NCBI GenBank assembly: GCA_019637175.1
Contig: JAHBWD010000060.1
Location: 1-53,479 of the forward strand
From: Labilithrix sp.
GTDB taxonomy: Bacteria > Myxococcota_A > Polyangia > Polyangiales > Polyangiaceae
Direction: 5' to 3'
DNA length: 53,479 bases
Part shown: positions 26,917 through 34,643 of the stretch, piece by piece
Numbering within the stretch: the first letter of the stretch is position 1
Layout: every line of letters begins with the position of its first letter
Notes under the pieces: generated by a model
Databases searched by the model: none
The model's input: the letters and a program-made list of their open reading frames with translations, nothing else
Told to the model about the DNA's origin: nothing
Translations under genes and position numbers: made by a program

Positions 26917-28179
26917 GTGAGCGTTCGTCGTTTGCCCGTGGCGGAGGGGGGGCGGAGGAGGTTGCCGATCGCGGGGGAGACGCGGGCGATCGATCGGCGG
27001 TGGAGGCCGGTCTACGCGGTGTGGGAGATCACGCTGCGGTGCGACTTGGCGTGCAATCACTGTGGGTCGAGGGCGGGGAGGGCGAGGCCCGATGAGCTGT
27101 CGACCGAAGAGTGCCTCGATCTCGTGAGGCAGATGGCCGAGCTCGGGGTGAAGGAGGTGACGCTCATCGGGGGCGAGGCGTACCTGCGGGAGGACTGGAC
27201 CGAGATCGCGGGCGCGGTGCGAGGGGCGGGGATGCAGTGCAGCATCACGAGCGGCGGGCGAGGCATGACGGCGGAGCGCGCACGCGCCGCCGTCGAGGCT
27301 GGCGTGCAGCAGGTCTCGATCTCCGTCGATGGGCTCGAGGCGACACACGACGCGCTGCGGGGCGTGAAGGGGAGCCACGCGTCCGCGATGCGCGCGCTCG
27401 AGAACCTCCGCGCCGCCGGGATGCCCGTCACGGCGAATACGCAGATCGGACGGAAGAACCTGACCGAGATACCGGAGGTGTTCGAAGCGCTCGTCGCGGC
27501 GGGGATAAGGGCGTGGCAGGTCCAGCTCACGGTCGCCATGGGGCGCGCCGCCGACGATCCGTCGCTGCTCCTCGAGCCGCATCAAGTGCTCGAGGTGATA
27601 CCGATGCTCGCGCGCCTGAAGGAGCGCGGCGACGAGACGGGCGTCAGGCTCTGGCCCGGGAACAACATCGGCTACTTCGGTCCGTTCGAGTCGACGCTGA
27701 AGGGGGCGTTTCCTCGAGGACACATGGCGTCGTGCGGCGCAGGACGCTCGTCGCTCGGCATCGAGGCCAACGGCGACATCAAGGGATGTCCGTCGCTCCC
27801 GACCGCCGACTACGTCGGCGGCAACGTCCGCGACCACTCGCTCCGCGAAATCTGGGAGCGCGCCCCCGCGCTGCGCTTCACGCGCGATCGCACCACCAGC
27901 GATCTGTGGGGGTACTGCCGAACCTGCTACTACGCCGACACGTGTCGCGCGGGCTGCTCGTGGACGTCGCATGTCCTCTTCGGCAAACCGGGCAACAACC
28001 CCTACTGCCACCATCGCGCGATCGAGCTCGCGCGCGAAGGCAAGCGTGAGCGCCTCGTGCGCACCGCGCCCGCGCCGGGCAAGCCGTTCGACTTCGGCGC
28101 CTTCGAGATCGTCCTCGAAGACTGGCCGGAGGCCGAGCGCGAGGCCGCGCAGAAGCTCGCGAGCGCTGCGCGATCGTGA
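26917..28179 (+). CDS. Radical SAM / SPASM-domain protein
   Basis: The 420-residue protein has the radical SAM cluster motif CDLACNHC (about 47-54; CxxxCxxC) and the following GGEAYLREDW (SAM-binding GGE). The C-terminal SPASM region carries further cysteines (CGAGRSSLGIEANGD, CPSLPT, CRTCYYADTCRAGCSW, NPYCHHRA) for auxiliary iron-sulfur clusters. SPASM enzymes commonly modify ribosomally made peptides or serve as maturases, but no precursor peptide was found beside it. The GTG at 26917 is used; GTG at 26938 is an alternative. The stop is followed, in a GTGA overlap, by the remains of a metallophosphoesterase gene. Confidence 0.87.
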   Translation: MSVRRLPVAEGGRRRLPIAGETRAIDRRWRPVYAVWEITLRCDLACNHCGSRAGRARPDELSTEECLDLVRQMAELGVKEVTLIGGEAYLREDWTEIAGAVRGAGMQCSITSGGRGMTAERARAAVEAGVQQVSISVDGLEATHDALRGVKGSHASAMRALENLRAAGMPVTANTQIGRKNLTEIPEVFEALVAAGIRAWQVQLTVAMGRAADDPSLLLEPHQVLEVIPMLARLKERGDETGVRLWPGNNIGYFGPFESTLKGAFPRGHMASCGAGRSSLGIEANGDIKGCPSLPTADYVGGNVRDHSLREIWERAPALRFTRDRTTSDLWGYCRTCYYADTCRAGCSWTSHVLFGKPGNNPYCHHRAIELAREGKRERLVRTAPAPGKPFDFGAFEIVLEDWPEAEREAAQKLASAARS

Positions 28180-28199
28180 CGCTCGGGCTCGTGACGACG

Positions 28200-28708
28200 A
28201 TGCGCATCCGATTCATCTCCGATCTGCCGCGGTCGCGCGGAATCCCAACCTTCGATGGCTCGACTGCGGCGTCGCCGAGATCGCGGGCCGACGGTTCGTC
28301 GGCGCCCCGATGTGGTTTCGACCCTCGCCGGGCGCGAGTTGGCTCGCGCTCGGCATGAACGACTTCCAACAGATCCGTGGCTTCGAAGACTGGGTCTACG
28401 TCGAGAACGCGCGGGCGCTCGACCTCTTCGCCAGCGAGCTCGGCGAAGGCGACGTGGTGGTGACGCATCACCTGCCGGCGCAGGCGAGCGTCGTCCCCCG
28501 GTGGCGAGGACATCCGCTCAATCCGTTCTTCGTCTGCGACGTCGAGCCGCTCATCGTCGAGCGCAAGCCCGCGCTCTGGATCCACGGACACACCCACGAC
28601 AGCGTCGACGCGCGCGTCGGCGCGACGCGCATCGTGTGCAATCCGTTCGGATACGTCCGCATCGAAGAGAACCGCGCCTTCGACGAGGCCTCGACGATCG
28701 ATCCGTGA
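28200..28708 (+). pseudogene. Internally deleted, frame-disrupted metallophosphoesterase
   Basis: The segment begins with MRIRFISDL, the typical first strand of calcineurin-like phosphoesterases, which should continue with the metal-binding HLE. Instead the frame breaks at about 28226 and the remainder of the protein follows in another frame: NPNLRWLDCGVAEIAGRRFVG, THHLPAQASV, and the final metal motif WIHGHTHDSVD, VCNPFGYVR. The GD and GNHE motifs are missing, so roughly 70-100 residues seem deleted. A shorter reading from the ATG at 28310 could still be translated but would lack most metal ligands. A GTG at 28176 overlapping the radical SAM stop could have been the original coupled start. 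Confidence 0.8.
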
Positions 28709-28722
28709 CGTCGCTCGACGCG

Positions 28723-30105
28723 TCAGGGGATCGAGATCTGACGACCGCCGCCGGAGACGGCGCCGTAGATCGAGACACCGTTCGGGCCGACGAGCTGGTC
28801 GACCGTCGCGGGGTTGGGGAAGTAGCGCACCTCCCACGTGTAGCTCGACGCGGGCGACGGCACGAAGTCGGCGGGAACCGTCACCGAGGTCGCCTTCGTG
28901 TAGACGATGAGCCATGGGGCGTCGGTCGTGCTCCGCAGCGTGAGCTCGTAGACACCGGCCGTCGGCCCGCTCCACGAGAAGACCGTCCCCGCCGCGAACG
29001 TCGCGCCCGCCGCAGGAGACGTCAGCGTCGGCGTCGCCGGGATCGAGAGGGCGTAGCTCGCGCCCATCGTCGGCGCCGTGTACGTCGCGGAGCCCAGGCC
29101 GGCCTTGTACCAGACGACCTCGATCGAGGCGCCCGCGGGGGTCGGCGCGACGAGGGAGAAAGGGGACGTCGCGGGCGTCTCGAACGTCATGACGTCACCC
29201 TCCGTCGCGCGCGGTGACCACCGGAGATAGACGCCGAGCGCGCCGTCGAAGCTGGCCGGGACGAACGAGCCGTTGATCGTCTTCGTCGCTACGGCGCCGA
29301 GCGCGATGTTCTCGTCGGTCGCCAGGCCGCCCGAGGAGAGGTTCATCGTCTTCGCCGCGTAGCCGAGCCAGCTCGTCGGATAGCCGCCCGTCGACTCGTA
29401 CGCGATGACGTGGACGCTGACGGCGCGCGTGCCGTTGCCCTTCCACGCCGGCGTGATCGCGTAGGTCGGCGCTTCGCCAGGACCGCGGAGAACGGCGGCC
29501 ACGCCGTTGCTGGTCGAGCGCGCGCTGACGTACACATACGTGTTCGGCGGGAGCGGGCTCGCGATCCCGGTGATGGTCCCCTCCACCGTCGCTCCAAACG
29601 TTGTGCTGCCGTCGTAGCGCCCCGACTCGAGGATGGGCGTCGCGGTCGTGAGCCCCTCGAAGACGGTGAGCACGGTCCCGGCTCCCGTGGGGGCATGCTC
29701 GAGGGCGATCGTGTAAGGCGCCAGGATCGAGGTCGCGCTGAAGGTCCCGTCGGTCGCCACCGCGACGTCCTGCGTCTTCCCCGACGCCGTGAGCTTCATG
29801 CCCGCGCGCGGCAGCGGGACGTCGAATCCTTTCGCGTAGGCTACGCCCGAGACGGTGATCTTCGCGTCCACGCCCGCGTCGGTCGCGGCTTCGACGCCGA
29901 CCGTCGCGTCGCCGGGGCCGCCTCCGCCTTCCACGGCGGGAGGCGACGCGTCATCGGCCGCGGGAGGGGGGACGGCCGGAGGTTCCCCCACGCAGGCTTG
30001 GGTTCCCGCAAGCGCTGCGAGACCGACCGACGCGAGCAAGGAGATGCGGAGGGTGTGTGCGCGATGACGCTTCGAAACGTGACGCATGGAGGTGAATCCA
30101 CGCAC
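28723..30105 (-). CDS. Lipoprotein with beta-sandwich (carboxypeptidase-regulatory / Ig-like) domains
   Basis: The protein has 460 residues. The signal ends AALAGTQAC (Cys38 from the first start; an ATG at 30087 is an equal alternative). After a Pro/Ala/Gly-rich linker it holds a domain starting ITVSGVAYAKGFDVPLPRAGMKLTASG, the pattern of carboxypeptidase-regulatory-like folds. A later domain, from about residue 350 (TPTLTSPAAGATFAAGTVFSWSG), is of fibronectin/Ig type, ending YTWEVRYFPNP. Probably a surface-anchored structural or binding protein. It lies 57 bases after the TPR gene, perhaps in the same operon. Confidence 0.78.
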   Translation of the reverse strand: MRGFTSMRHVSKRHRAHTLRISLLASVGLAALAGTQACVGEPPAVPPPAADDASPPAVEGGGGPGDATVGVEAATDAGVDAKITVSGVAYAKGFDVPLPRAGMKLTASGKTQDVAVATDGTFSATSILAPYTIALEHAPTGAGTVLTVFEGLTTATPILESGRYDGSTTFGATVEGTITGIASPLPPNTYVYVSARSTSNGVAAVLRGPGEAPTYAITPAWKGNGTRAVSVHVIAYESTGGYPTSWLGYAAKTMNLSSGGLATDENIALGAVATKTINGSFVPASFDGALGVYLRWSPRATEGDVMTFETPATSPFSLVAPTPAGASIEVVWYKAGLGSATYTAPTMGASYALSIPATPTLTSPAAGATFAAGTVFSWSGPTAGVYELTLRSTTDAPWLIVYTKATSVTVPADFVPSPASSYTWEVRYFPNPATVDQLVGPNGVSIYGAVSGGGRQISIP

Positions 30106-30162
30106 GCACGGGTTCGGATCACGAAATCGCGCGTCCGTCGCGACGCGGGCGAAGTTTCGCGC

Positions 30163-30939
30163 TCACCGCTCGAGGAGCCTGCGCGCGCGATCCCCTGTCA
30201 TGTCGCGGCGCTCGAGGAAGGGCGCGGCGGCGCTGCGGGCCTCGTCGCGGCGTCCGGCGGCGACGAGCGCCTCGATCCGGAGGAGCGTCGCCTCCGTCGC
30301 CAGCGCCCCTCTCGGGTGGCTCTTGGTGTAGGCATCGAGCCTCGTGAGGGCGCCGCTCGCGTCGCCGGAGCGCAGTCGTTCGCGCGCGCGATCGAGATCG
30401 GCGAGCTCGGCCGCGAGAGGATCGGTCGGCGGATCGGCCGTCGCCGTGCTCGGCGCGCTCGCCGGCGCGGCTGGGCGCGGCGGCTTCTTCGCCGCGGTCG
30501 ACTCGACGGACGCCGTGGGTTCGACAGCGTCGTGGTGCGCCGGGGTCGACGATGCCGCCGACGCGGTGACCGATGCCGTCGGAGACAATGTCGGTGCTTC
30601 GATCGAAGACGACCGGGCGGCGGACGGGAGCGGGACGGAGGACGGCGCGGTCGCGCTGGTGGGCTCGGACCGATCCCCGGATGACGAGGCGAGCCAGATC
30701 CCGACGACCGCGACGGTCGCGAGGCCGAGGAACCCGGCCGCCTTCACGCCGGCGCTGACGCCTGCTTGCGGTGCCGTCGTTCCGGAGGCTCCTCCGTCGC
30801 CGCCCGATCCGCCCGTGACGTCGGCGATCCCGAGCGCGGTCATCGCCCTCGCGCGCCCTTCGGCGGAAGGCTCCTCTTCGCGCGCGGAGGCGAAGAGCTC
30901 GTCGGCGAGCTCGAGCGCCGGATCGTCGCTCTCGCTCAT
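30163..30939 (-). CDS. Single-pass membrane protein with C-terminal TPRs (sigma partner, copy 2)
   Basis: The protein has 258 residues: an acidic cytoplasmic N-terminus (1-50), one transmembrane helix (about 65-86), a long Ser/Pro/Ala/Thr linker (90-170) and a C-terminal helical TPR-like part (LAAELADLDRARERL, DASGALTRLDAYTKSHPRG, ATEATLLRIEALVAAGRRDEA in separate stretches). No FecR domain is present, unlike copy 1. The ATG overlaps the sigma-factor stop (ATGA), so it is probably the regulator of that sigma factor. Confidence 0.8.
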   Translation of the reverse strand: MSESDDPALELADELFASAREEEPSAEGRARAMTALGIADVTGGSGGDGGASGTTAPQAGVSAGVKAAGFLGLATVAVVGIWLASSSGDRSEPTSATAPSSVPLPSAARSSSIEAPTLSPTASVTASAASSTPAHHDAVEPTASVESTAAKKPPRPAAPASAPSTATADPPTDPLAAELADLDRARERLRSGDASGALTRLDAYTKSHPRGALATEATLLRIEALVAAGRRDEARSAAAPFLERRDMTGDRARRLLER

Positions 30940-31541
30940 CCTGCCACCCTGCCTCTCGCCCCGGCGGAGCTCGCCTGATGACGCTTGAGACGCGCGAGGA
31001 AGTCGTCGCTCGCGCGTCGGAGGCGTGAGGCCACCGTGCCCTCGGGGATCCCGAGCGCATCGGAGATCTCTCGCTTGGCTTGCCCTTCGATCTTGGCGAG
31101 CACGAGGACGACGCGCAGATCCTCCTCCATCTCGTCGAGGAGGCGATCGAGCAGCTCGCGCTTTCGCTTCCGATCGACGAGGTCGTCCGTGCCCGGTCCG
31201 CTCCGCGGCGGCTCGCTGCCCATCGCTTGATGGGCCCGCTCGCGTCTCAGCCGCCGCGCCGTGTTGAGCGCCGCTCCGATCAAGAACGCGCGCTCCTTTC
31301 CGGAGACGATGTCGTCGAGGCGACGCGCGGCGATCATGAACACCTGCTGCGCGCCGTCTTCGGCGCGGGCCGGATCGATGCCCATGCGGCGGATCACGCG
31401 GAAGACGACGCCGTGGTGATCGGAGAACATGCGGCCGAGCCGGCGTCGCGCGGCGTCGTCGAGCGGGATGGCGCGGATCGCGTCTGCCTCGGCCGCGATC
31501 GTCGCCTCCGTCGCCGCGCTCGCTTGTGCCTGAGGCGTCAT
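30936..31541 (-). CDS. ECF-type RNA polymerase sigma factor (copy 2)
   Basis: The protein has 201 residues. Region 2 is read in FSDHHGVVFRVIRRMGIDP and AEDGAQQVFMIAARRL. Region 4 is MEEDLRVVLVLAKIEGQ, then the helix-turn-helix ISDALGIPEGTVASRLRRA. An N-terminal Ala-rich extension of about 25 residues is present. Start and stop overlap both neighbours in ATGA junctions (barrel gene upstream, TPR gene downstream), so the three are tightly coupled. The target promoters are not known. Confidence 0.88.
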   Translation of the reverse strand: MTPQAQASAATEATIAAEADAIRAIPLDDAARRRLGRMFSDHHGVVFRVIRRMGIDPARAEDGAQQVFMIAARRLDDIVSGKERAFLIGAALNTARRLRRERAHQAMGSEPPRSGPGTDDLVDRKRKRELLDRLLDEMEEDLRVVLVLAKIEGQAKREISDALGIPEGTVASRLRRASDDFLARLKRHQASSAGARGRVAG

Positions 31542-32632
31542 CTCCCGAGAGGGCCGTGCAGATCTCCAAAATGCACGAGCCAGGCGATCGTAGCCTGAAC
31601 GTAGAACGCCGGCACGCGAAAGACCTCCCCGGTGCGCGAGGGATCGTCGCGCGTCTCGATGACGAAGCTCTCGCGCACGAAGTTCGCGCCGCCGGAGGTC
31701 TCGAGCGCGAGCCCCCACCACGACGGCTCCCACGACGCGCGCGCCGCGACGCCGGTGGAGGGGATGGCACGCAACGACGGGCGGCGCTCTTGGGCCGAGG
31801 GCGCGTCGACGGGCATCACGAGCGTCGTCAGGTGCACACCGCCTCCTGCGCGGAGCGACGTTCCTACACGGACGAGCATCCCGAGATCGACGCGGCCTCC
31901 GGTCGGCACGTACGACACGGTGCCGAACGTGGAGCTCTCCTCCGCCGGGACTCCGCCGAACGCCGTGAGACGGCCGGACGGCGCGAGTCGGCTCGCGCCC
32001 TCGTAGCGGACCTCGAGCCCGAGGTGAGCGCGCGCCGCCGCCCCGGCGATCGCGGTCCACGCGCCGGCGCCGAGCTCGCCGAAGAATCGAAACCGCGGCG
32101 GGAGAGGCGGCGCGATCGACGTGACGCGATCGGGGGACGCCGGCGACGACGGCCGTGGCTCGCCGGCGGGCTCGGGTGGACGAGAAGCTGGCGCTTCGGC
32201 GCGCGCGGTCTCGGCGATTTGGGCGAGCTCGGTGTCGGAAGGGAGCGTCGCCGTGTTGATGCCCTCGGGATCGAGCAGGAGCGCCGCCGTGAACGCGAGC
32301 GCCTCGACGACCGAGGCGCAGCGCGCGCCGTCGATCTCGCGGACGGTCGGCTCGCCGGACTGCGGCGTCATGCGGAGGGCGCCGTGGAATCCGTTCGTGG
32401 TCGGCTCCACCACCACCTTCGCGTCGAACGCGGCCGCGCGCGTGGCGTCGACCGCGATGACGCGCCGCGAGCGGAAATGGAGCGCGCCCTCGAACCACGC
32501 GCGCGCCGGACAAGACGCGGGCGCGGCGTAGTCGACGCGCACGGTCTGCACGTCGGCAGCGCCTTGCGCGGCGGCCCGCACGCCGGCCGTCAGGATCAGC
32601 GACGCGACGGCGGTGGCGGCGAGCGCGCGCAT
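31538..32632 (-). CDS. Secreted protein with small N-domain, Pro-rich linker and barrel-like C-domain (copy 2)
   Basis: The protein has 364 residues. A signal peptide (cleavage near VRAAAQG) is followed by a domain with paired cysteines (PASCPARAWFEGAL and DGARCASVVEALAFTAALLLDPEG, about 35-135). A Pro/Ser/Ala linker (about 150-185) leads to amphipathic strands (FFGELGAGAWTAIAG, RVDLGMLVRVGTSLRAGGG, ATIAWLVHFG) typical of an outer-membrane barrel. The stop overlaps the sigma-factor start. Same architecture as the proteins at 10085 and 44214. Confidence 0.78.
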   Translation of the reverse strand: MRALAATAVASLILTAGVRAAAQGAADVQTVRVDYAAPASCPARAWFEGALHFRSRRVIAVDATRAAAFDAKVVVEPTTNGFHGALRMTPQSGEPTVREIDGARCASVVEALAFTAALLLDPEGINTATLPSDTELAQIAETARAEAPASRPPEPAGEPRPSSPASPDRVTSIAPPLPPRFRFFGELGAGAWTAIAGAAARAHLGLEVRYEGASRLAPSGRLTAFGGVPAEESSTFGTVSYVPTGGRVDLGMLVRVGTSLRAGGGVHLTTLVMPVDAPSAQERRPSLRAIPSTGVAARASWEPSWWGLALETSGGANFVRESFVIETRDDPSRTGEVFRVPAFYVQATIAWLVHFGDLHGPLGR

Positions 32633-32633
32633 C

Positions 32634-33800
32634 TCAGGGATCGATCGCGAGCGCGTACGCGCGGCCGTCCGACGTGCCCACGGCGACGGCGCCGCCTCCG
32701 GGCGCGGCGGCGACCGAGAGCAGCCGACCGCGCTCCGTCTCGTACTTGCGGGCCCAGCGCGGCTCGAGCGTGACGCGGTCGACCTTCGCCGCCCACGGGC
32801 GAGGAGGATCGGCGCCGAGCGTTCCCGCGAGGACGATGCCGCCGTCTTCGGTGACGGCGCAGCCGCCGAGCTCGACGCGGCCCGTCGGGTCGGTCAAGGT
32901 GCGCGAGGCCTCGACGTCGACCATCGCCTCCTCCATGCGCACGATCGCCGCGCCGTCGTCGACCTGTGCGCACGCGGTGATCTCGTGATCGCGCTCGCCG
33001 AGCACCGTTCGCACGACGCCCGTCCGCTCGCCGTCGAGGCCGATGCCGCTCTTCGAGTTGAAGAACGTGAAGTCCGATCCGTAGTCGAGGACGATGGGCG
33101 TCGTCGCGTCGCGCCCGCCGATGTTCTGGCGGCGGCGGCCTCCGACGAAGATGCGGCCGCTCGGGAGGACCGTGACGGCGTCGACGGTGCTCTCGGACGA
33201 CGAGGGCGTGCCTCCGATCCGGATCCGCCTGAGGATGGCGCCGTCGGCGCCGATGCGCGCGAGCCAACCGGTGTCGAGCGCGTCGAGGCGCTCGTTGCCC
33301 GCGGCGACGAGCGTGCCGTCGGGAGCACGCTCGATCGCGCGGGTCTCGGAGGCTCGCGTAGGATCGGAGGCGAGGGAGACGTTCCAGATCTCGCTCGAGA
33401 TCGTGCGTCGCGCCACCCACGCGTTGGGAACGCCGGACATCGCGCGCGCACCGCCCGCGACGCGGTCGAGATCGAGCAAGGCGAGGGCGAGCACGTGATC
33501 GGCTCCGGGCGCGGCGAGGCGCGCCTCTTCGGCGATCGCGCTCCCCACGGTCGCGAGCCAACCGTCGCACGCCGCGTCGTTCGCGTCTGCGCAGCCCGTG
33601 AAGCCGCCCGCGACGTGGCCGTCACCCGCCGCGCGTCTCACCGCGAGGAGCGCGCTCGGACCGGCGCTGGTGTTCGCGGAGCCGCCCGCGGGCACGGCGG
33701 AGGTCTCGGTGCCGGCGCGGTTCATCCCGACGACGACCTCGCTCCCACAATGCGCCGAACCGACGCACGCGATCGAGACGACGACGTCGCGCACCCTCAC
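32634..33800 (-). CDS. Exported protein with propeller-like repeats
   Basis: The protein has 388 residues. It contains several repeats of the form xPDGTLVAAGxxxxxxDTGWLARIGADGAI, LPSGRIFVGG and TEDGGIVLAGT, then GGAVAVGTSDGRAYAL, as in blade repeats of beta-propeller-like surface proteins. The start is GTG at 33800 (MRVRDVVVSIAC in sense), a very short signal with a possible lipobox, so the start is uncertain; any longer frame overlaps the LuxR gene on the same strand. The stop lies one base before the barrel gene's start, so the genes are cotranscribed. Substrate or ligand unknown. Confidence 0.72.
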   Translation of the reverse strand: MRVRDVVVSIACVGSAHCGSEVVVGMNRAGTETSAVPAGGSANTSAGPSALLAVRRAAGDGHVAGGFTGCADANDAACDGWLATVGSAIAEEARLAAPGADHVLALALLDLDRVAGGARAMSGVPNAWVARRTISSEIWNVSLASDPTRASETRAIERAPDGTLVAAGNERLDALDTGWLARIGADGAILRRIRIGGTPSSSESTVDAVTVLPSGRIFVGGRRRQNIGGRDATTPIVLDYGSDFTFFNSKSGIGLDGERTGVVRTVLGERDHEITACAQVDDGAAIVRMEEAMVDVEASRTLTDPTGRVELGGCAVTEDGGIVLAGTLGADPPRPWAAKVDRVTLEPRWARKYETERGRLLSVAAAPGGGAVAVGTSDGRAYALAIDP

Positions 33801-33825
33801 GCGCCGGATCGTAGGCCACCTCGCG

Positions 33826-34248
33826 TCACTGCCGCAATCCGACCGACGCGCTCGCGCGCGTGGCCATGAGCTCGGCGCGGCTGCTGACGCCGAGCCGCTT
33901 GTAGAGGTTCTTGACGTACTGCCTGACCGTATGAACGCTGAGACCGAGCTGCTGCGCGATCTCCTTCTGGCTCGCGCCCGTGAGCAGCCACTCGAGGACC
34001 TCGCGCTCCCGTGGAGGGAACGGCTCCGCGACGGCGATGCGCGAGGTCCGACCGGACGCGAGCTCGGAGAGAACGCGTCGCTCCGTGAACGGCAGCGGCA
34101 CATCGTCGAGCGACGTTCGGAGAAGGGGCGTGAGGGCGTCGAGGAGGCCGGCGACCGCGTCGTGAGCGGGCAGGGCGCTCGCCCTGCCCACTGCACGCAG
34201 GATGCAGACGAGATCGACCACGTTCACCATGACCCGACCCGCTCGCAT
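33826..34248 (-). CDS. LuxR-type DNA-binding protein
   Basis: The 140-residue protein ends in a clear LuxR/FixJ helix-turn-helix: FPPREREVLEWLLTGAS, KEIAQQLGLSVHTVRQY, KNLYKRLGVSSRAELMA. The N-terminal 75 residues have no receiver or ligand domain recognised here and are short for a regulator. ATG at 34248 or 34230 are both possible starts. It lies 25 bases upstream of the propeller protein, so it may head that operon and regulate it. A truncated regulator is possible, because coding-like remnants lie immediately upstream. Confidence 0.82.
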   Translation of the reverse strand: MRAGRVMVNVVDLVCILRAVGRASALPAHDAVAGLLDALTPLLRTSLDDVPLPFTERRVLSELASGRTSRIAVAEPFPPREREVLEWLLTGASQKEIAQQLGLSVHTVRQYVKNLYKRLGVSSRAELMATRASASVGLRQ

Positions 34249-34255
34249 CTCACGT

Positions 34256-34614
34256 TCAATCACCCGCGGGGGATCCTTGGATCTCGAAATCGCCCGCGGC
34301 GGTCTCTGTGGTCGCGGCGTTGCGGGCGACGACGAGGCCGAGGACATGGCGCGCGACCGACGGCTCGATCCGGCGCTCACCCGCAGCCCGCAGCAGGCCT
34401 TCGGCCTCCGCGACGTCGACGCGATCGCCTTGGTTCAACCGGTCGAGCAACCTCGTGCACGCCGAACGGACCCCGTGGGGGCTCAGCGCCGTGCGTACTT
34501 GCCGTACTTCGCGCAGACCTCGTAGTGAGTCGGCTCGAGGGTGCGCACCGCCTCCTGTTGGGTCAGCGCGGAGCACTTCTCGATGTCTTCGAGCGAAGGT
34601 CCGGGCGCATTCCC
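34256..34614 (-). pseudogene. Possible frameshifted gene remnant between the lipoprotein operon and the LuxR gene
   Basis: Two segments with the local high-GC third-position bias lie in different minus-strand frames. One (34483-34614) reads NAPGPSLEDIEKCSALT then QQEAVRTLEPTHYEVCAKYG and stops at 34483. The other (about 34256-34495) reads HGVRSACTRLLDRL then VDVAEAEGLLRAAGERRIEP and stops at 34256. Neither has a good start codon with a ribosome binding site. They may be parts of one gene broken by a frameshift, or two short fragments. No family recognised. Confidence 0.4.
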
Positions 34615-34615
34615 T

Positions 34616-34634
34616 CAAAAGGGGGAGCGCTCCC
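34616..34634 (-). terminator. Possible intrinsic terminator after the cysteine-rich lipoprotein operon
   Basis: Just past the last stop, the minus strand reads a perfect 12-base palindrome GGGAGCGCTCCC (34623-34634) followed by CCTTTTG. The stem is GC-rich but has little loop and the T-run is short, so the call is modest. Confidence 0.4.
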
Positions 34635-34643
34635 TCGTCAGGG

